DNA of 64,000 nucleotides, taken from the NCBI RefSeq assembly GCF_030930995.1, contig NZ_CP133216.1:1-64000 (forward strand), given 5' to 3'. A program made the position numbers and the translations under genes. Of the stretch, positions 1 through 10,940 are shown piece by piece. The DNA comes from Thiothrix subterranea. GTDB taxonomy: Bacteria > Pseudomonadota > Gammaproteobacteria > Thiotrichales > Thiotrichaceae. Position 1 is the first letter of the stretch; each line of letters begins with the position of its first letter. The notes beneath the pieces are model-generated. The model did not search any database, was not told the origin of the DNA, and saw only the letters and a list, made by a program, of their open reading frames with translations.

Positions 1-159
1 GCCTTCCTGACCTTCGGGCCAGCGGTAAATCTTGTAGCCGCAACCGATGGTGCAGTAGTCGCAAGCCGTGGTCATCACCGCCGCGTCCTTGGGTGGCAGC
101 GGCACTTTCTCGGCAGCGAAAATGTCGTAAGGGTTGGAACCCGTCTTTTCGGTACTCAT
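1..159 (-). CDS. idrA: Arsenite-oxidase/iodate-reductase-type molybdopterin large subunit, N-terminus only
   Basis: The first 53 codons of a bis-MGD molybdopterin oxidoreductase are visible; the gene runs off the window edge. A CDYCTIGC motif (Cys33, Cys36, Cys40) followed by GYKIYRWPEGQEG matches the [3Fe-4S]-binding N-terminus of the AioA/IdrA branch of the DMSO reductase family. The start at 159 is preceded by GAGAGGA and lies 14 bases after the Rieske gene, so the two are surely co-transcribed. The upstream pair of di-haem peroxidases favours iodate reductase IdrA over arsenite oxidase AioA, but the visible part cannot separate them. Activity would be periplasmic with the Rieske subunit as partner. 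Confidence 0.8.
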   Translation of the reverse strand, partial: MSTEKTGSNPYDIFAAEKVPLPPKDAAVMTTACDYCTIGCGYKIYRWPEGQEG

Positions 160-173
160 AGCATTCCTCTCTT

Positions 174-752
174 TCAGGCACTGCGCCCAACGGTGTTGTC
201 GGCATAGCCGTAAAGCAGGCCCATCACGCCCACTGCGTAAATGTCGTCGCCTTCCAGCTCCAGCATGATTTGCGGCAGGCTTTCCGTGCCATGCCCGGAC
301 ACCACCATGCCGTGGTGGGTGAGGTCAAAGGTGGTCAGGTGCAGCGGGCAAGGCCCCAATACCTGATACTGGTCTTTGTAAGTGGACTGCAAGGGGCCGC
401 CCATGTGGGTGCATTGCTGGTTGAAGGCCACCACGTCCTTGTCCGAGCCGACGCCGCCACCGGCTTGTGCACCCAGCTTGACCAGGATGTTGCTGACATC
501 TGCGAAGGGGTAGGCAAAATCTACCGGGACTCCGGCTTTCAGGGCAGACAGCGAACCGATTTTCTGGCGCTGGTAGCCTGCTTGCACTGCACTGACGGTT
601 TCCCCTGCGGCACGCACCAGACCGGGCAAGCCGCCGCCCAAGGCAACGACCCCCAGGGCCAGCCCGCCAGTCAGCAGGAAGCGGCGGCGGCTCATGCACA
701 CGTGGTCGTCATGCTGGTGCTGTCCGTTTTGTATGGCAATGGTCTTTTTCAT
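174..752 (-). CDS. idrB: Tat-exported Rieske subunit of an iodate reductase/arsenite oxidase-type enzyme
   Basis: 192 residues. Residues about 20-50 form a twin-arginine signal (SRRRFLLTGG, then a hydrophobic stretch to VRAAG). The Rieske [2Fe-2S] ligands are CTH (in QQCTHMGGPL) and CPLH (in GPCPLHLTTFD); the MVVSGHGTESLPQI stretch after them is typical of AioB/IdrB. The extra Cys pair that makes a disulfide in some arsenite oxidase Rieske subunits is absent. It would pass electrons between the molybdenum/3Fe-4S subunit and periplasmic cytochromes. It sits between the peroxidase genes and the large subunit in one minus-strand operon. Confidence 0.85.
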   Translation of the reverse strand: MKKTIAIQNGQHQHDDHVCMSRRRFLLTGGLALGVVALGGGLPGLVRAAGETVSAVQAGYQRQKIGSLSALKAGVPVDFAYPFADVSNILVKLGAQAGGGVGSDKDVVAFNQQCTHMGGPLQSTYKDQYQVLGPCPLHLTTFDLTHHGMVVSGHGTESLPQIMLELEGDDIYAVGVMGLLYGYADNTVGRSA

Positions 753-763
753 AACCTGATCTC

Positions 764-1933
764 CTATTCTTTGTCCGCCACGGCTGGCAGCGGTGCATAC
801 GGTGGCAGGGTGGGGGCATCCATCACGAGGGGTTCATCCATGCTCAGGGCTTCGAGGAAGGCTGCTAGGTCTTTTTGCTCATCCTCACTGAGTTTCAGCG
901 GCTTGAGCAGCTCGGCCTTGTTTCCGGCCTTGCCGCCACCTGCGTTGTAGAACGCCACCACTTCAGGCAGGGTCTTGAATGCGCCGTTGTGCATGAAGGG
1001 GCCGGTGTATTTCAGCTCGCGCAGGGATGGCACCCGGAACTTGCCCTTGTCCTTGGGGTTGTGGGTGACGTAGTAGTAACCTTCGTCGGTCTTGCCATCG
1101 CGGTATTCGCTTTCCGGCACGCCTTTCTGGTAAATCTCCCAACGGTGGGTGATCTGCAACAGGTTGTCGTCCTGATAGTCCTTGAGGTCTGGCACGCCCA
1201 GCGCGTAGAACTTCTGGTTGGAAGCCAGCGGCCCGTTATGGCACTGGATGCAACCCGCCTTGCCGTTGAACAGTTGCATACCGCGTGCCTGCGGTTCACC
1301 CAAGGCACTGGCATCGCCGTTGGCATGGCGGTCAAACGGCACTTTGTTGGCATCGGAAATGACGGTGCGCTCAAACGAGGCTATTGCCCGGTAAGCGTCG
1401 TTCATGCGCGGCCATTCCGAGCCGAACACCTGCTTAAAGGCGGTGACGTATTCCGGGATGTGGCGCAGGCGCATTTCCATCACCGAGGGGTCGCCGTTGC
1501 CTGCCACCGCGCCTTCCGCTGCTGCCGGGGCTTGTCCTTCCAGGCTGGTGACACCCCCTTCCCAGAAATACTTGTTGTAGAAGGCCGAGTTCAGCACGGT
1601 CTGGGAATTGCGCCAGTGCTTGGTGCCGGGGTAGCCGCGTGAAATCTGCCCGCCATCGCCCCAGCCGAGGGTAGGCAAATGGCAGGACACGCAGGGCATT
1701 GAGCCGTCACCGGACAGGCGGTTGTCCCAGAACAGTTGTTTGCCCAGCGCAATCTTTTCCGGGGTCATCCGGTTGTCCACCGGGTCAGAAACTGCCCCCA
1801 GCGGGGCGAGTGGCGGAAAGGCGGGCTTGTCTGCCGCGCCCTTGGCGGCTTCCGGGGCAGCGAACATGACACCGGACAGCATGGCTGTCAGGAGGCCGCC
1901 AACGGTCATCAAGGTCAATTTATGTGGGTTCAT
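764..1933 (-). CDS. idrP1: Di-haem cytochrome c peroxidase family protein (IdrP type)
   Basis: 389 residues with a signal peptide (about 1-26) and two CXXCH haem c motifs: CVSCH at 81-85 and CIQCH at 228-232. MauG/CcpA family features such as GKQLFWDNRLSGDGSMPC and FMHNGAFKTLPEV are clear. Such periplasmic enzymes reduce H2O2 with electrons from c-type cytochromes. In iodate reductase clusters two paralogues of this kind (IdrP1, IdrP2) are thought to remove peroxide or process oxygenated iodine products. It lies 11 bases upstream of the Rieske gene and 13 bases after its paralogue. Which paralogue is P1 and which is P2 is a guess. Confidence 0.8.
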   Translation of the reverse strand: MNPHKLTLMTVGGLLTAMLSGVMFAAPEAAKGAADKPAFPPLAPLGAVSDPVDNRMTPEKIALGKQLFWDNRLSGDGSMPCVSCHLPTLGWGDGGQISRGYPGTKHWRNSQTVLNSAFYNKYFWEGGVTSLEGQAPAAAEGAVAGNGDPSVMEMRLRHIPEYVTAFKQVFGSEWPRMNDAYRAIASFERTVISDANKVPFDRHANGDASALGEPQARGMQLFNGKAGCIQCHNGPLASNQKFYALGVPDLKDYQDDNLLQITHRWEIYQKGVPESEYRDGKTDEGYYYVTHNPKDKGKFRVPSLRELKYTGPFMHNGAFKTLPEVVAFYNAGGGKAGNKAELLKPLKLSEDEQKDLAAFLEALSMDEPLVMDAPTLPPYAPLPAVADKE

Positions 1934-1946
1934 TGCTTGGCTCTCC

Positions 1947-3134
1947 TCAGTTCTTGCCGAATTCGCGTGGTTTGAAGTCAGGCAATTTGGGCGCGTTGAC
2001 GACCACCTGTTCGCCGGACAGCGACAGCAGGAATTCCTTCAAGGCTGCCTTTTCGTCCGCACTCAGGCTGAGAGGCTTGAGTGCGCTGCCTTCCGCCCCG
2101 CCCTTGTCGTAGAAATCAATGACTTCTTCCAGCGTGGCTAACATGCCATTGTGCATGTAAGGCGCGGTGTACTTGAGGTCACGCAGCGGCGCGGTCTGGA
2201 ATTTCCCGGCATCCTTCGGGTCTTTGCTGATGGCCTGAAAACCTACGTCGGTGCGGGTGTTCATGTAGTTGGGCAGCCCGGAGGTGGAATAGTGGCGCAA
2301 CATCGTGATGGAACGCAGCGGGTCTTGCATGATTTCCGGGTTTTCCGGCACGCCGAGGCGGTGGAGCTTGCCATCCGAACCGATCGGGCCGTTGTGGCAG
2401 GACACGCAGTTGGCCTTGCCCTTGAACAGGTCGTAGCCGAGTTTGGCCTGCGGGGTGAGGGCGTTTGCATCCCCTTCCTTGTAGAAGTCGAAGGGTGCGT
2501 ACTGCGATTCCACGGTTTTGACGAATTCGCCGATGACGTTGAACATGTTGGGGCCGTAGGGGTCTTTGCTCTTGCCTTCAAAGGCTTTTTCCCATAGGGC
2601 AACGTATTCGGGGATTTGCTTGAGGCGTTCCTGCACCAGCCGCCCATCCATGTTCATGGTGTGGGTTTCCGTCACCATGTCACGCACCAGCGTCCCCATG
2701 TCCTTGCCTTCCAGCCGCCCGTCCCACATGAAGCGGTTGCGGTATTTGCTGTTGAGCAGGGTCGGGGCATTGCGGAAATGCAGCATCGAAGGGTAGCCCG
2801 CCGACAGCGCCATGCCATCGCCAAAGCCTTGTTTGGGGTCATGGCAGGAGGCGCAGGATACGCCCCAGTCGCCGGAAACGCGCTTGTCAAAGAACAGGTG
2901 TTTGCCGAGTTCCACCATGTCGGGCTTTTCCGGCGGCTTGAAGTCGGGCAATGGCAGGAGGTCGGGTGGCCCTGCGGGCTTGGCGGGTTCAGCAGGTTTG
3001 GCGGGTTTGGCTTCCGCAGGCTTGTCCTTGGCGGTTTCTGCCCAGACGGTGTGATAACCGCCCAGCGCAAACGCCATGCCGACAGCAACGGCTCCGACAC
3101 GCCGTGCCAACGGTTTGAGTTTGGGTATTGGCAT
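1947..3134 (-). CDS. idrP2: Di-haem cytochrome c peroxidase family protein (IdrP type), first gene of the cluster
   Basis: 395 residues from the ATG at 3134, which has GAGGAGA just upstream; a longer frame reaching 3188 is rejected because it would begin at the predicted sigma-54 transcription start. A signal peptide is followed by a Pro/Lys/Ala-rich linker (about 36-58, repeated KPAEPAKP) and two haem c sites, CASCH 94-98 and CVSCH 243-247. It resembles the next gene along its whole length, so the pair is a duplication. First gene of the operon and periplasmic. Role as for its paralogue: peroxide or oxyanion reduction with cytochrome c. Confidence 0.8.
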   Translation of the reverse strand: MPIPKLKPLARRVGAVAVGMAFALGGYHTVWAETAKDKPAEAKPAKPAEPAKPAGPPDLLPLPDFKPPEKPDMVELGKHLFFDKRVSGDWGVSCASCHDPKQGFGDGMALSAGYPSMLHFRNAPTLLNSKYRNRFMWDGRLEGKDMGTLVRDMVTETHTMNMDGRLVQERLKQIPEYVALWEKAFEGKSKDPYGPNMFNVIGEFVKTVESQYAPFDFYKEGDANALTPQAKLGYDLFKGKANCVSCHNGPIGSDGKLHRLGVPENPEIMQDPLRSITMLRHYSTSGLPNYMNTRTDVGFQAISKDPKDAGKFQTAPLRDLKYTAPYMHNGMLATLEEVIDFYDKGGAEGSALKPLSLSADEKAALKEFLLSLSGEQVVVNAPKLPDFKPREFGKN

Positions 3135-3198
3135 AATGTTCTCCTCGGTCATGCAGCATAAGGGTGGGATACCACTAAAGGTGCGCATTAACCTTAGA

Positions 3199-3213
3199 GC
3201 AAGAGTTGTGCCA
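3199..3213 (-). promoter_or_regulatory. Sigma-54 (-24/-12) promoter of the idr/aio-type operon
   Basis: Read on the minus strand the sequence is TGGCAC-AACTC-TTGC, an exact match to the RpoN consensus TGGCAC-N5-TTGC with correct spacing. Transcription would begin near 3187, leaving a leader of about 50 bases before the ATG at 3134. Arsenite oxidase operons of several proteobacteria are known to use sigma-54 with an AioR-type activator; no such activator gene is in the window. AT-rich sequence farther upstream (3215-3250) could hold activator or IHF sites. Confidence 0.75.
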
Positions 3214-3318
3214 AAATATTAACAATATGATAAATATGGATTTATTGTAATTTTTGCATGATCAGGTGGATTGGGATCGACCAGTTCAGCCGGGTAAGCG
3301 GCAAGGAATCGACCGGCT

Positions 3319-5648
<2,330 letters not shown>

Positions 5649-5652
<4 letters not shown>

Positions 5653-6248
5653 GCTTGGTATCCGAGTACAGCCGCAATCAGGAATGCAAATATTGCAATA
5701 GCAGCTTGCACAGGGTTGATGGCTTGAATGGCGGTTTTTTCCCTGACTTCACACACACCACCGGGGCAATGGCTGGCTTTATTAGAGGTTAGCCAGTTGT
5801 ATAGCACACAGCCGATACAAATCCCAAACGCAGCTTCACTGAACAGCAGAATCAAACAGGCCACACAAATGCCGATTTTGATAGGGGTCATCATTTCCAG
5901 TACCACCACCAGCACAAACATGATGACTGACAAAATCAAGCCAATGCTCCACGCAAATCTTTTTTGGGCAGCTCCTACATATTCCGGGGTTTGACGGGCA
6001 ACAAAGAAGCGACCTGCAATTAGGCTTGGGGAGTACTTCGGATTGAGCAAGACGCGAATGAAAAAATCCACCATGAAAAAGGTGATGAACAGGCGTGTGT
6101 AACGGAAATCCATAAAAATATAGGAATACATGAAGGTCATGATTCCGAATGCAAACAGAATTCCTGCCGCTGCACGGGCTTCGCGTTCGTTCAAAACTCG
6201 AATGGCGTAGCCCTCAACAACTTCGCCAAAATGGAGATGCTTATTCAT
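5649..6248 (-). CDS. DUF4395 family membrane protein
   Basis: 199 residues from the ATG at 6248; a longer frame to 6614 would overrun the small Cys-rich gene and is rejected. Four or five hydrophobic segments are visible, with a CIGCVLYNW motif near the middle of the C-terminal half and [12 protein letters not shown] typical of DUF4395. The family often sits beside thioredoxin-like genes; here it is coupled by an ATGA overlap to the DUF255/DsbD-alpha protein. The paired cysteines suggest redox or metal contact in the membrane, but no function is established. Confidence 0.7.
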
Positions 6249-6322
6249 GTGCTGACTCTTTTCCAATGCTTCACCCTTATTACGTTCCACCGCCTGATTT
6301 GGACGCAGGGACAGATAAAAAA

Positions 6323-6544
6323 CTACCCGTGTTGCCCACAACAACCGCTTTGTTGCTGAATCGGTGGGCATTTCACCGAGCCGAACGAGCAGAATACGCA
6401 GCAATCCTCCGCATTCGGGCGTAGCAGGGTTTTGCATTGTTCGCATTCGTAGAAAAACTGGCAGGCATCGGTGGGCATGGTTTCCTGCTTGGCAAACCCA
6501 CAGTGCGGGCAGGTCAGGACGGATTCCAGAATAATGTCGGTCAT
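6323..6544 (-). CDS. Small Cys-rich zinc-ribbon-like protein
   Basis: 73 residues with ten cysteines: CPHCG near the N-terminus, CEQC in the middle, then CCVFCSFGSVKCPPIQ and a CCGQHG end. The block around CCVFCSFGSV is the mark of a small conserved protein family found near mercury- and thioredoxin-related genes. The arrangement suggests a zinc ribbon or metal-binding protein. It is transcribed in the same direction as the DUF4395 gene 74 bases downstream, probably as one unit. Function unknown. Confidence 0.65.
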   Translation of the reverse strand: MTDIILESVLTCPHCGFAKQETMPTDACQFFYECEQCKTLLRPNAEDCCVFCSFGSVKCPPIQQQSGCCGQHG

Positions 6545-6671
6545 GTGTTTGGGACTCCTTGTCTGTTTGGTCTATCTGGGAAAAGTACAAACTGTACGCC
6601 TTGCTTGTGTGCATCTGCTACCCATTCTTGAACGTATCTCCCTGTATCACGCATCGACAGGGAGATTCACG

Positions 6672-7601
6672 ATGAACACCAAAGCCTTATTGTTTTCGTT
6701 CCTGCTGGCAGCCAGCTCCGCCAGTTTTGCGGTAGAGAAAAACGGGTTTGACTTGACGGGCAGCCTGATTCCCGCCGAACAGATACTGGCGGGTGGGCCG
6801 CAACGTGACGGCATCCCCGCCATTGAACAGCCCAACTTCGTCAATGCCCTCGCTGCCAATTTCCTTGAGAATGATGACCGGGTGCTGGGGCTTGACTACA
6901 AGGGGGTGAAACGTGCTTACCCGATCCGCATCCTTAACTGGCATGAAATCGTCAATGACCAGATGGGCGGGGAAGCCATCACCATCACTTACTGCCCACT
7001 CTGCGGGACGGGGCTGGTGTATTCAGGCAATATCGGTGGTAAAACCTACCAGTTCGGGGTATCTGGCCTGCTTTACAACAGTGATGTGCTGCTCTACGAC
7101 CGCAGCACCGGGTCATTGTGGTCACAAATCCTGTCACAAGCCATCAGCGGCAAGCTGAAAGGCACGACACTGACCACCTTGCCAGTACTGCACACCACCT
7201 GGGGTGAATGGCGCAAACAACACCCTGATACGCAAGTGCTTTCCACCCAAACGGGCTACAGCCGCGATTATGCCCAGTCACCTTATATCGGTTACGAATA
7301 CAGTGAAACCATCCACTTCCCCCTGAATGCGCAAAGCCGCCGTTACCACCCCAAAGAGCGGGTGTTGGGGCTGTTGTTGGGTGATACCTACAAGGCTTAT
7401 CCCTTCATCGAACTGGCGAAGGCAGGCGCGTCCCCCTTGAGGGACAAAGTGGCGGGTGTGGATGTCACCATCGAGTTCGATGCCGACAAACGCAGCGGAC
7501 AAGTGCTGGATGCCGCTGGTAAACCGTTGAATGCCATCAACAGTTACTGGTTTGCTTGGTATGCGTTCCACCCGGATACAGAGGTATTTACCCAACCTTG
7601 A
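6672..7601 (+). CDS. Exported DUF3179 domain protein
   Basis: 309 residues starting at the ATG at 6672 with GGGAGA upstream; a longer frame from 6471 has no ribosome binding site and overlaps the divergent gene. A signal peptide (about 1-19) precedes DUF3179 blocks: RAYPIRILNWHEIVND, YCPLCGTGLVY, LLYNSDVLLYDRSTGSLWSQ. The CXXC in YCPLCG may bind metal or be redox active. The family is widespread, periplasmic and of unknown function. Its last bases overlap the end of the convergent DMT permease gene by 14 bp. Confidence 0.75.
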   Translation: MNTKALLFSFLLAASSASFAVEKNGFDLTGSLIPAEQILAGGPQRDGIPAIEQPNFVNALAANFLENDDRVLGLDYKGVKRAYPIRILNWHEIVNDQMGGEAITITYCPLCGTGLVYSGNIGGKTYQFGVSGLLYNSDVLLYDRSTGSLWSQILSQAISGKLKGTTLTTLPVLHTTWGEWRKQHPDTQVLSTQTGYSRDYAQSPYIGYEYSETIHFPLNAQSRRYHPKERVLGLLLGDTYKAYPFIELAKAGASPLRDKVAGVDVTIEFDADKRSGQVLDAAGKPLNAINSYWFAWYAFHPDTEVFTQP

Positions 7602-8496
7602 GTAAAAGCAGCGCATTCACAACGTGGGATGGAGCGTACTGAGCCACCCCCAACACCAGCAACCCCAACGCAATCAATCCCGCTGCCAGCAAACGCTGTT
7701 GCCAAGCCTCTTTTTCCTTTAAAACAAGCATTGCCAACAGGCTTGCCAGCACAATCCCCGTATTGGTAAACGCCACCACATAGGCGGCTGGCAGGTATTG
7801 CATCGACTGGATCACCAGCGCATACGCTGTCCCAATGAACAGCCCACCGGGCAGCAAGTAACGCCATTCCGGGCGGCAGGTGGGTACGATATTGGCAGTC
7901 TGGCGGTAATTCATCCATGACAGCGCCACAAACGAAGCCAGATAGCCCAATGAAACAAAACCCAGCAAAGCAGGCAAGCTGGGCAAGGCTGACACGGCGA
8001 CTTTATCACTCAATGAATACAGGCTCGTTGCCAATGCCGCCAACCCTACCCACGGCAAAGCGGAACGGGTAGCCGCATGGGAACGCGCCGTATTACCCAA
8101 CAACCACAACCCCACGACACTAATCAACAAGCCCAGCAGTGCCAGTTTACCCGGTTGGCTTGACCACAATAACCACTCCCATAACAGGATCAGCAAGGGC
8201 GAACTGCGAGCCAAGGGGTAAACATAAGTGGCAGGAGCGCGGACATAAGCCTCACGCAAACCGATAAAATACAGGCTATTCATCAACATTGTCACCACTG
8301 TGGCGGCAAGCAATGTCCATGACCAGTGTGCATCCTGCCACAAACCGTAAGCACCCACCGGCCCCAGCAATACCAAATGCACCAACAGCCCCCACCACAA
8401 ATAATTGCAGCGGGCTGCCACATGCCGCGCCAGCAAATTCCAAATGACATGCATCAAGACCGACAGGCCGATCAAGACACCTGCGGTTAACATCAA
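7588..8496 (-). CDS. EamA/DMT-family permease at the end of the phn operon
   Basis: 302 residues with about ten hydrophobic helices and the internal duplication typical of the drug/metabolite transporter superfamily. It begins inside the last codons of phnP (4-bp overlap), so it is the final gene of the carbon-phosphorus lyase operon. A link to phosphonate metabolism, perhaps export of a by-product or uptake of a substrate, is inferred only from position. The substrate cannot be told from sequence. Confidence 0.7.
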   Translation of the reverse strand: MMLTAGVLIGLSVLMHVIWNLLARHVAARCNYLWWGLLVHLVLLGPVGAYGLWQDAHWSWTLLAATVVTMLMNSLYFIGLREAYVRAPATYVYPLARSSPLLILLWEWLLWSSQPGKLALLGLLISVVGLWLLGNTARSHAATRSALPWVGLAALATSLYSLSDKVAVSALPSLPALLGFVSLGYLASFVALSWMNYRQTANIVPTCRPEWRYLLPGGLFIGTAYALVIQSMQYLPAAYVVAFTNTGIVLASLLAMLVLKEKEAWQQRLLAAGLIALGLLVLGVAQYAPSHVVNALLLLKVG

Positions 8497-9263
8497 GCCA
8501 ACACCATGCCATCAAACCCCACCCGCACCGACTCCGGTAGCACAGAAGGATTTTCCAGTAACCAAACATCCAGCGTATGATCAAGGTGGGTCAACACGGT
8601 TTGCTTGGGCTGGATGGATTCATGCAAAGCCAGCAAGGTATTCAAATCATTATGACCACGCGGGGTGGCGGTTGCAGGGGGAAAGGAACAATCCATCACC
8701 ACATAATCCGGCTGCGCGGCGTGCAGAAAATCCTGCACCTCGGTTTGTAATCCGGCAGTATCCGTCAGGTAGGCAAATACCTTGCCGCCTTGTTCCAGAC
8801 AATACCCCAGCGTCAACTTGGAATGGTTCAGCGGCAGCGGGGTGACATGCACCCCACCCAGCCGGAAGCTACGAAACGGGTAAGCCCGCTGGCTAAAATC
8901 CAGAATGCCGGGGTGTTTGTACAAATCCGCGCAACCTTCCGCATCATCCGGGCTGATCACGGGAATCCGGGTGTTTTTTCCCCAGCGAAGGTGGAACAAG
9001 CCCTGCACATGGTCAGGGTGGTAATGGGTCAGCAGGATATGTGACAGGCTACCCGGCGGGAAGCGTTCCGCCAAATCCATCAAGCCCGCATCCAGCAACA
9101 CCTGCTGTTCGCCATTGCTCAGCAGCGCACTGCATGGGCGGCGGCGCAGGCGGTCATCGGCACGCGCCTGTTCACAGGCAGTGCAGTGGCAGCCGTAAAC
9201 CGGCAACCCCGCTGCATTGCCCGTCCCCAATAGCTGTAGCGTTAACCCATCAATAGTTGGCAT
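8493..9263 (-). CDS. phnP: Phosphoribosyl 1,2-cyclic phosphodiesterase PhnP
   Basis: 256 residues, metallo-beta-lactamase fold with the metal motif HYHPDH (in LTHYHPDHVQGLF), a later TDTAG Asp and HNDLNT/THLDHTLD His residues. PhnP opens the 1,2-cyclic phosphate of ribose 5-phosphate left by the C-P lyase reaction, so that PhnN can act on the product. CHCTAC near residue 25 is the family's N-terminal zinc site. It overlaps phnN by 22 bp. Confidence 0.9.
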   Translation of the reverse strand: MPTIDGLTLQLLGTGNAAGLPVYGCHCTACEQARADDRLRRRPCSALLSNGEQQVLLDAGLMDLAERFPPGSLSHILLTHYHPDHVQGLFHLRWGKNTRIPVISPDDAEGCADLYKHPGILDFSQRAYPFRSFRLGGVHVTPLPLNHSKLTLGYCLEQGGKVFAYLTDTAGLQTEVQDFLHAAQPDYVVMDCSFPPATATPRGHNDLNTLLALHESIQPKQTVLTHLDHTLDVWLLENPSVLPESVRVGFDGMVLA

Positions 9264-9802
9264 AATTTTTCCCCCGCAGCATCCAATGCACCATCGTTAT
9301 CCAGTATTTGCAAACGGGGCAAATCCGGCAGGCTAAAGGCTTGCGCCCGTTGCAGACGTTGCTGGATGTCAGCGGCGGTTTCCCGCCCGCGCTGCTGTAG
9401 GCGCTGCGTCAGCACCTCCGGTTTGACCCGCACCCAAACGGGGACAAGCGTGGGGAACAGTGCCACGGCTTGCGGCAAATAAGCGCGTGAACCATTGACG
9501 ACCACATTCAAACCCAACTGCATCCAAGCGTTGATTTCCACTCCCACGCCATAGGACAAGCCGTGGCTTTCCCAATGCATGATAAAACAGCCCTGCGCCC
9601 GCCGTTCAGCAAACTCTGCCGGACTCAAGGCAATGTGGTTTTCCCCGCTGAGTTCCACCGGGCGGGTAATGTAACGGTGGGCGAAGGTAACGGGCTTCCC
9701 TGCCAAGCGCGTCCGCGCATAGCGCAACAGGCTGTCTTTCCCCGCCCCAGAAGCACCAACCAGATAGAACAGCGTGCCATCCTTGGTGTCAGGTATGGTC
9801 AT
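9242..9802 (-). CDS. phnN: Ribose 1,5-bisphosphate phosphokinase PhnN
   Basis: 186 residues from the ATG at 9802, which lies inside the end of phnM (14-bp overlap). The P-loop GASGAGKDSL and the guanylate-kinase-like fold are evident, with ITRPVELSGENHIALSP as in PhnN. It phosphorylates ribose 1,5-bisphosphate to PRPP, returning the ribose moiety of phosphonate breakdown to nucleotide metabolism. A longer frame to 9841 adds unconserved residues and is rejected. Confidence 0.9.
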   Translation of the reverse strand: MTIPDTKDGTLFYLVGASGAGKDSLLRYARTRLAGKPVTFAHRYITRPVELSGENHIALSPAEFAERRAQGCFIMHWESHGLSYGVGVEINAWMQLGLNVVVNGSRAYLPQAVALFPTLVPVWVRVKPEVLTQRLQQRGRETAADIQQRLQRAQAFSLPDLPRLQILDNDGALDAAGEKLCQLLMG

Positions 9803-10940
9803 ATTGCACCCGATAAGCCGCCGCCCCCTGCACCCAAACATCAGCCACTTGCGGTAATGCCCCTAAGTGGCTGACGGCAATCAGGTCGGCACGTTTGCCC
9901 ACGGCGATTTCCCCCCGGTCATGCAGCCCCGCTGCCTTGGCTGGGTTATTGGCAACCAGTTGTACCGCTTGCGGCAAAGTCAGCACTGCGTCTTCTACCA
10001 GTTTGAACACCGCAACAATCAACGCCGCCGGGGCATAGTCCGCACACAGGCAGGTGGCTACCCCGGCATGGATCGCATCCACCGCCCGCATGGAACCGGC
10101 TTGGCTTTTGCCCCGTAAAATATTGGGTGCGCCGAAAATGGTGTGCATCCCCTTGTCACAAGCGGCTTGCGCCGTTGCCAGATTGATGGGGAATTCGGAA
10201 ATGTTTACCCCTAACGCCGTCATCGTAGCGACCCGTTCCGGGGTGTCATCGTCGTGGCTGGCGGTGGCAATGCCTTGGGCATGGGCAGCCGCCACCAGCG
10301 TCTGGATACGGTCGATTGCCCCGGCAGCTTCATCCTGCTTGCGTTGCAGCAGCGCATCCAGTTCCGCTTCGGATTTTTGGTAGGTACGGGCAATGTAGTC
10401 ACGGTAAGCCGCCACATCCTTGAACTGCCCTTGCCCCGGTGTGTGATCCATGAAAGAAATCAGGTGCGCTTCCTGCTTTTCCAGCAAGTCCAGCAGTACC
10501 GGAAACCCGGTCGGGTCGGTAATTTCGTAGCGGCAGTGTACCCGGTTGTCCACCAAGGCGTGCGGCATCCAATCATGCACTGCGCGAGCAATAGATGCCG
10601 CAAACGCATTGTTACGTACCCCCAGTTCTTCATTGGCAAAGGATAAGGCATGGAACACGGTGGTAATGCCCGCTGCGGCATTGCGTTTGTCGGCTTGCGC
10701 ACAGGCAAAATCCAGCGGGAAATGCACATTGGGGCGGGGTTCGACTTCTTTTTCCAGCGCATCGCAGTGCAGGTCGATCATACCGGGCAGCAAGGTTTTG
10801 CCGGACAGGTTTTCCACCCGCGCATCCGGGGCTGTTTCAGGGTTAACCGCAGCGATCACGCCGTCTTCCAGCAACAGGCTGGCATTCTCCAGCACACAGT
10901 CAGCCAGCACGATACGGGCGTTGGTGAGTAAGGTTTTCAT
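9789..10940 (-). CDS. phnM: Alpha-D-ribose 1-methylphosphonate 5-triphosphate diphosphatase PhnM
   Basis: 383 residues, amidohydrolase superfamily. Metal ligands are visible as DLHCDALEKEVEPRP near residue 57, HALSF, a SHDDDTPERV block and CLCADYAPAAL near the end. PhnM removes pyrophosphate from the phosphonate-ribose triphosphate made by PhnGHIL, giving the substrate for PhnJ. Its start overlaps the end of phnL by 4 bp (ATGA). Confidence 0.93.
   Translation of the reverse strand: MKTLLTNARIVLADCVLENASLLLEDGVIAAVNPETAPDARVENLSGKTLLPGMIDLHCDALEKEVEPRPNVHFPLDFACAQADKRNAAAGITTVFHALSFANEELGVRNNAFAASIARAVHDWMPHALVDNRVHCRYEITDPTGFPVLLDLLEKQEAHLISFMDHTPGQGQFKDVAAYRDYIARTYQKSEAELDALLQRKQDEAAGAIDRIQTLVAAAHAQGIATASHDDDTPERVATMTALGVNISEFPINLATAQAACDKGMHTIFGAPNILRGKSQAGSMRAVDAIHAGVATCLCADYAPAALIVAVFKLVEDAVLTLPQAVQLVANNPAKAAGLHDRGEIAVGKRADLIAVSHLGALPQVADVWVQGAAAYRVQYDHT

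Noticed and set aside
1-752. Naming the left cluster arsenite oxidase aioBA outright
   Set aside because: The adjoining di-haem peroxidase pair points to iodate reductase; only 53 residues of the large subunit are visible, so a firm call for either is not justified.
875-1642. 255-codon plus-strand open frame
   Set aside because: Antisense shadow of the haem peroxidase gene at 764-1933, which has clear CXXCH motifs and codon bias.
3134-3188. Extended start of the first peroxidase at 3188
   Set aside because: It would start at the expected sigma-54 transcription start without a leader; the ATG at 3134 has GAGGAGA and begins right before the signal peptide.
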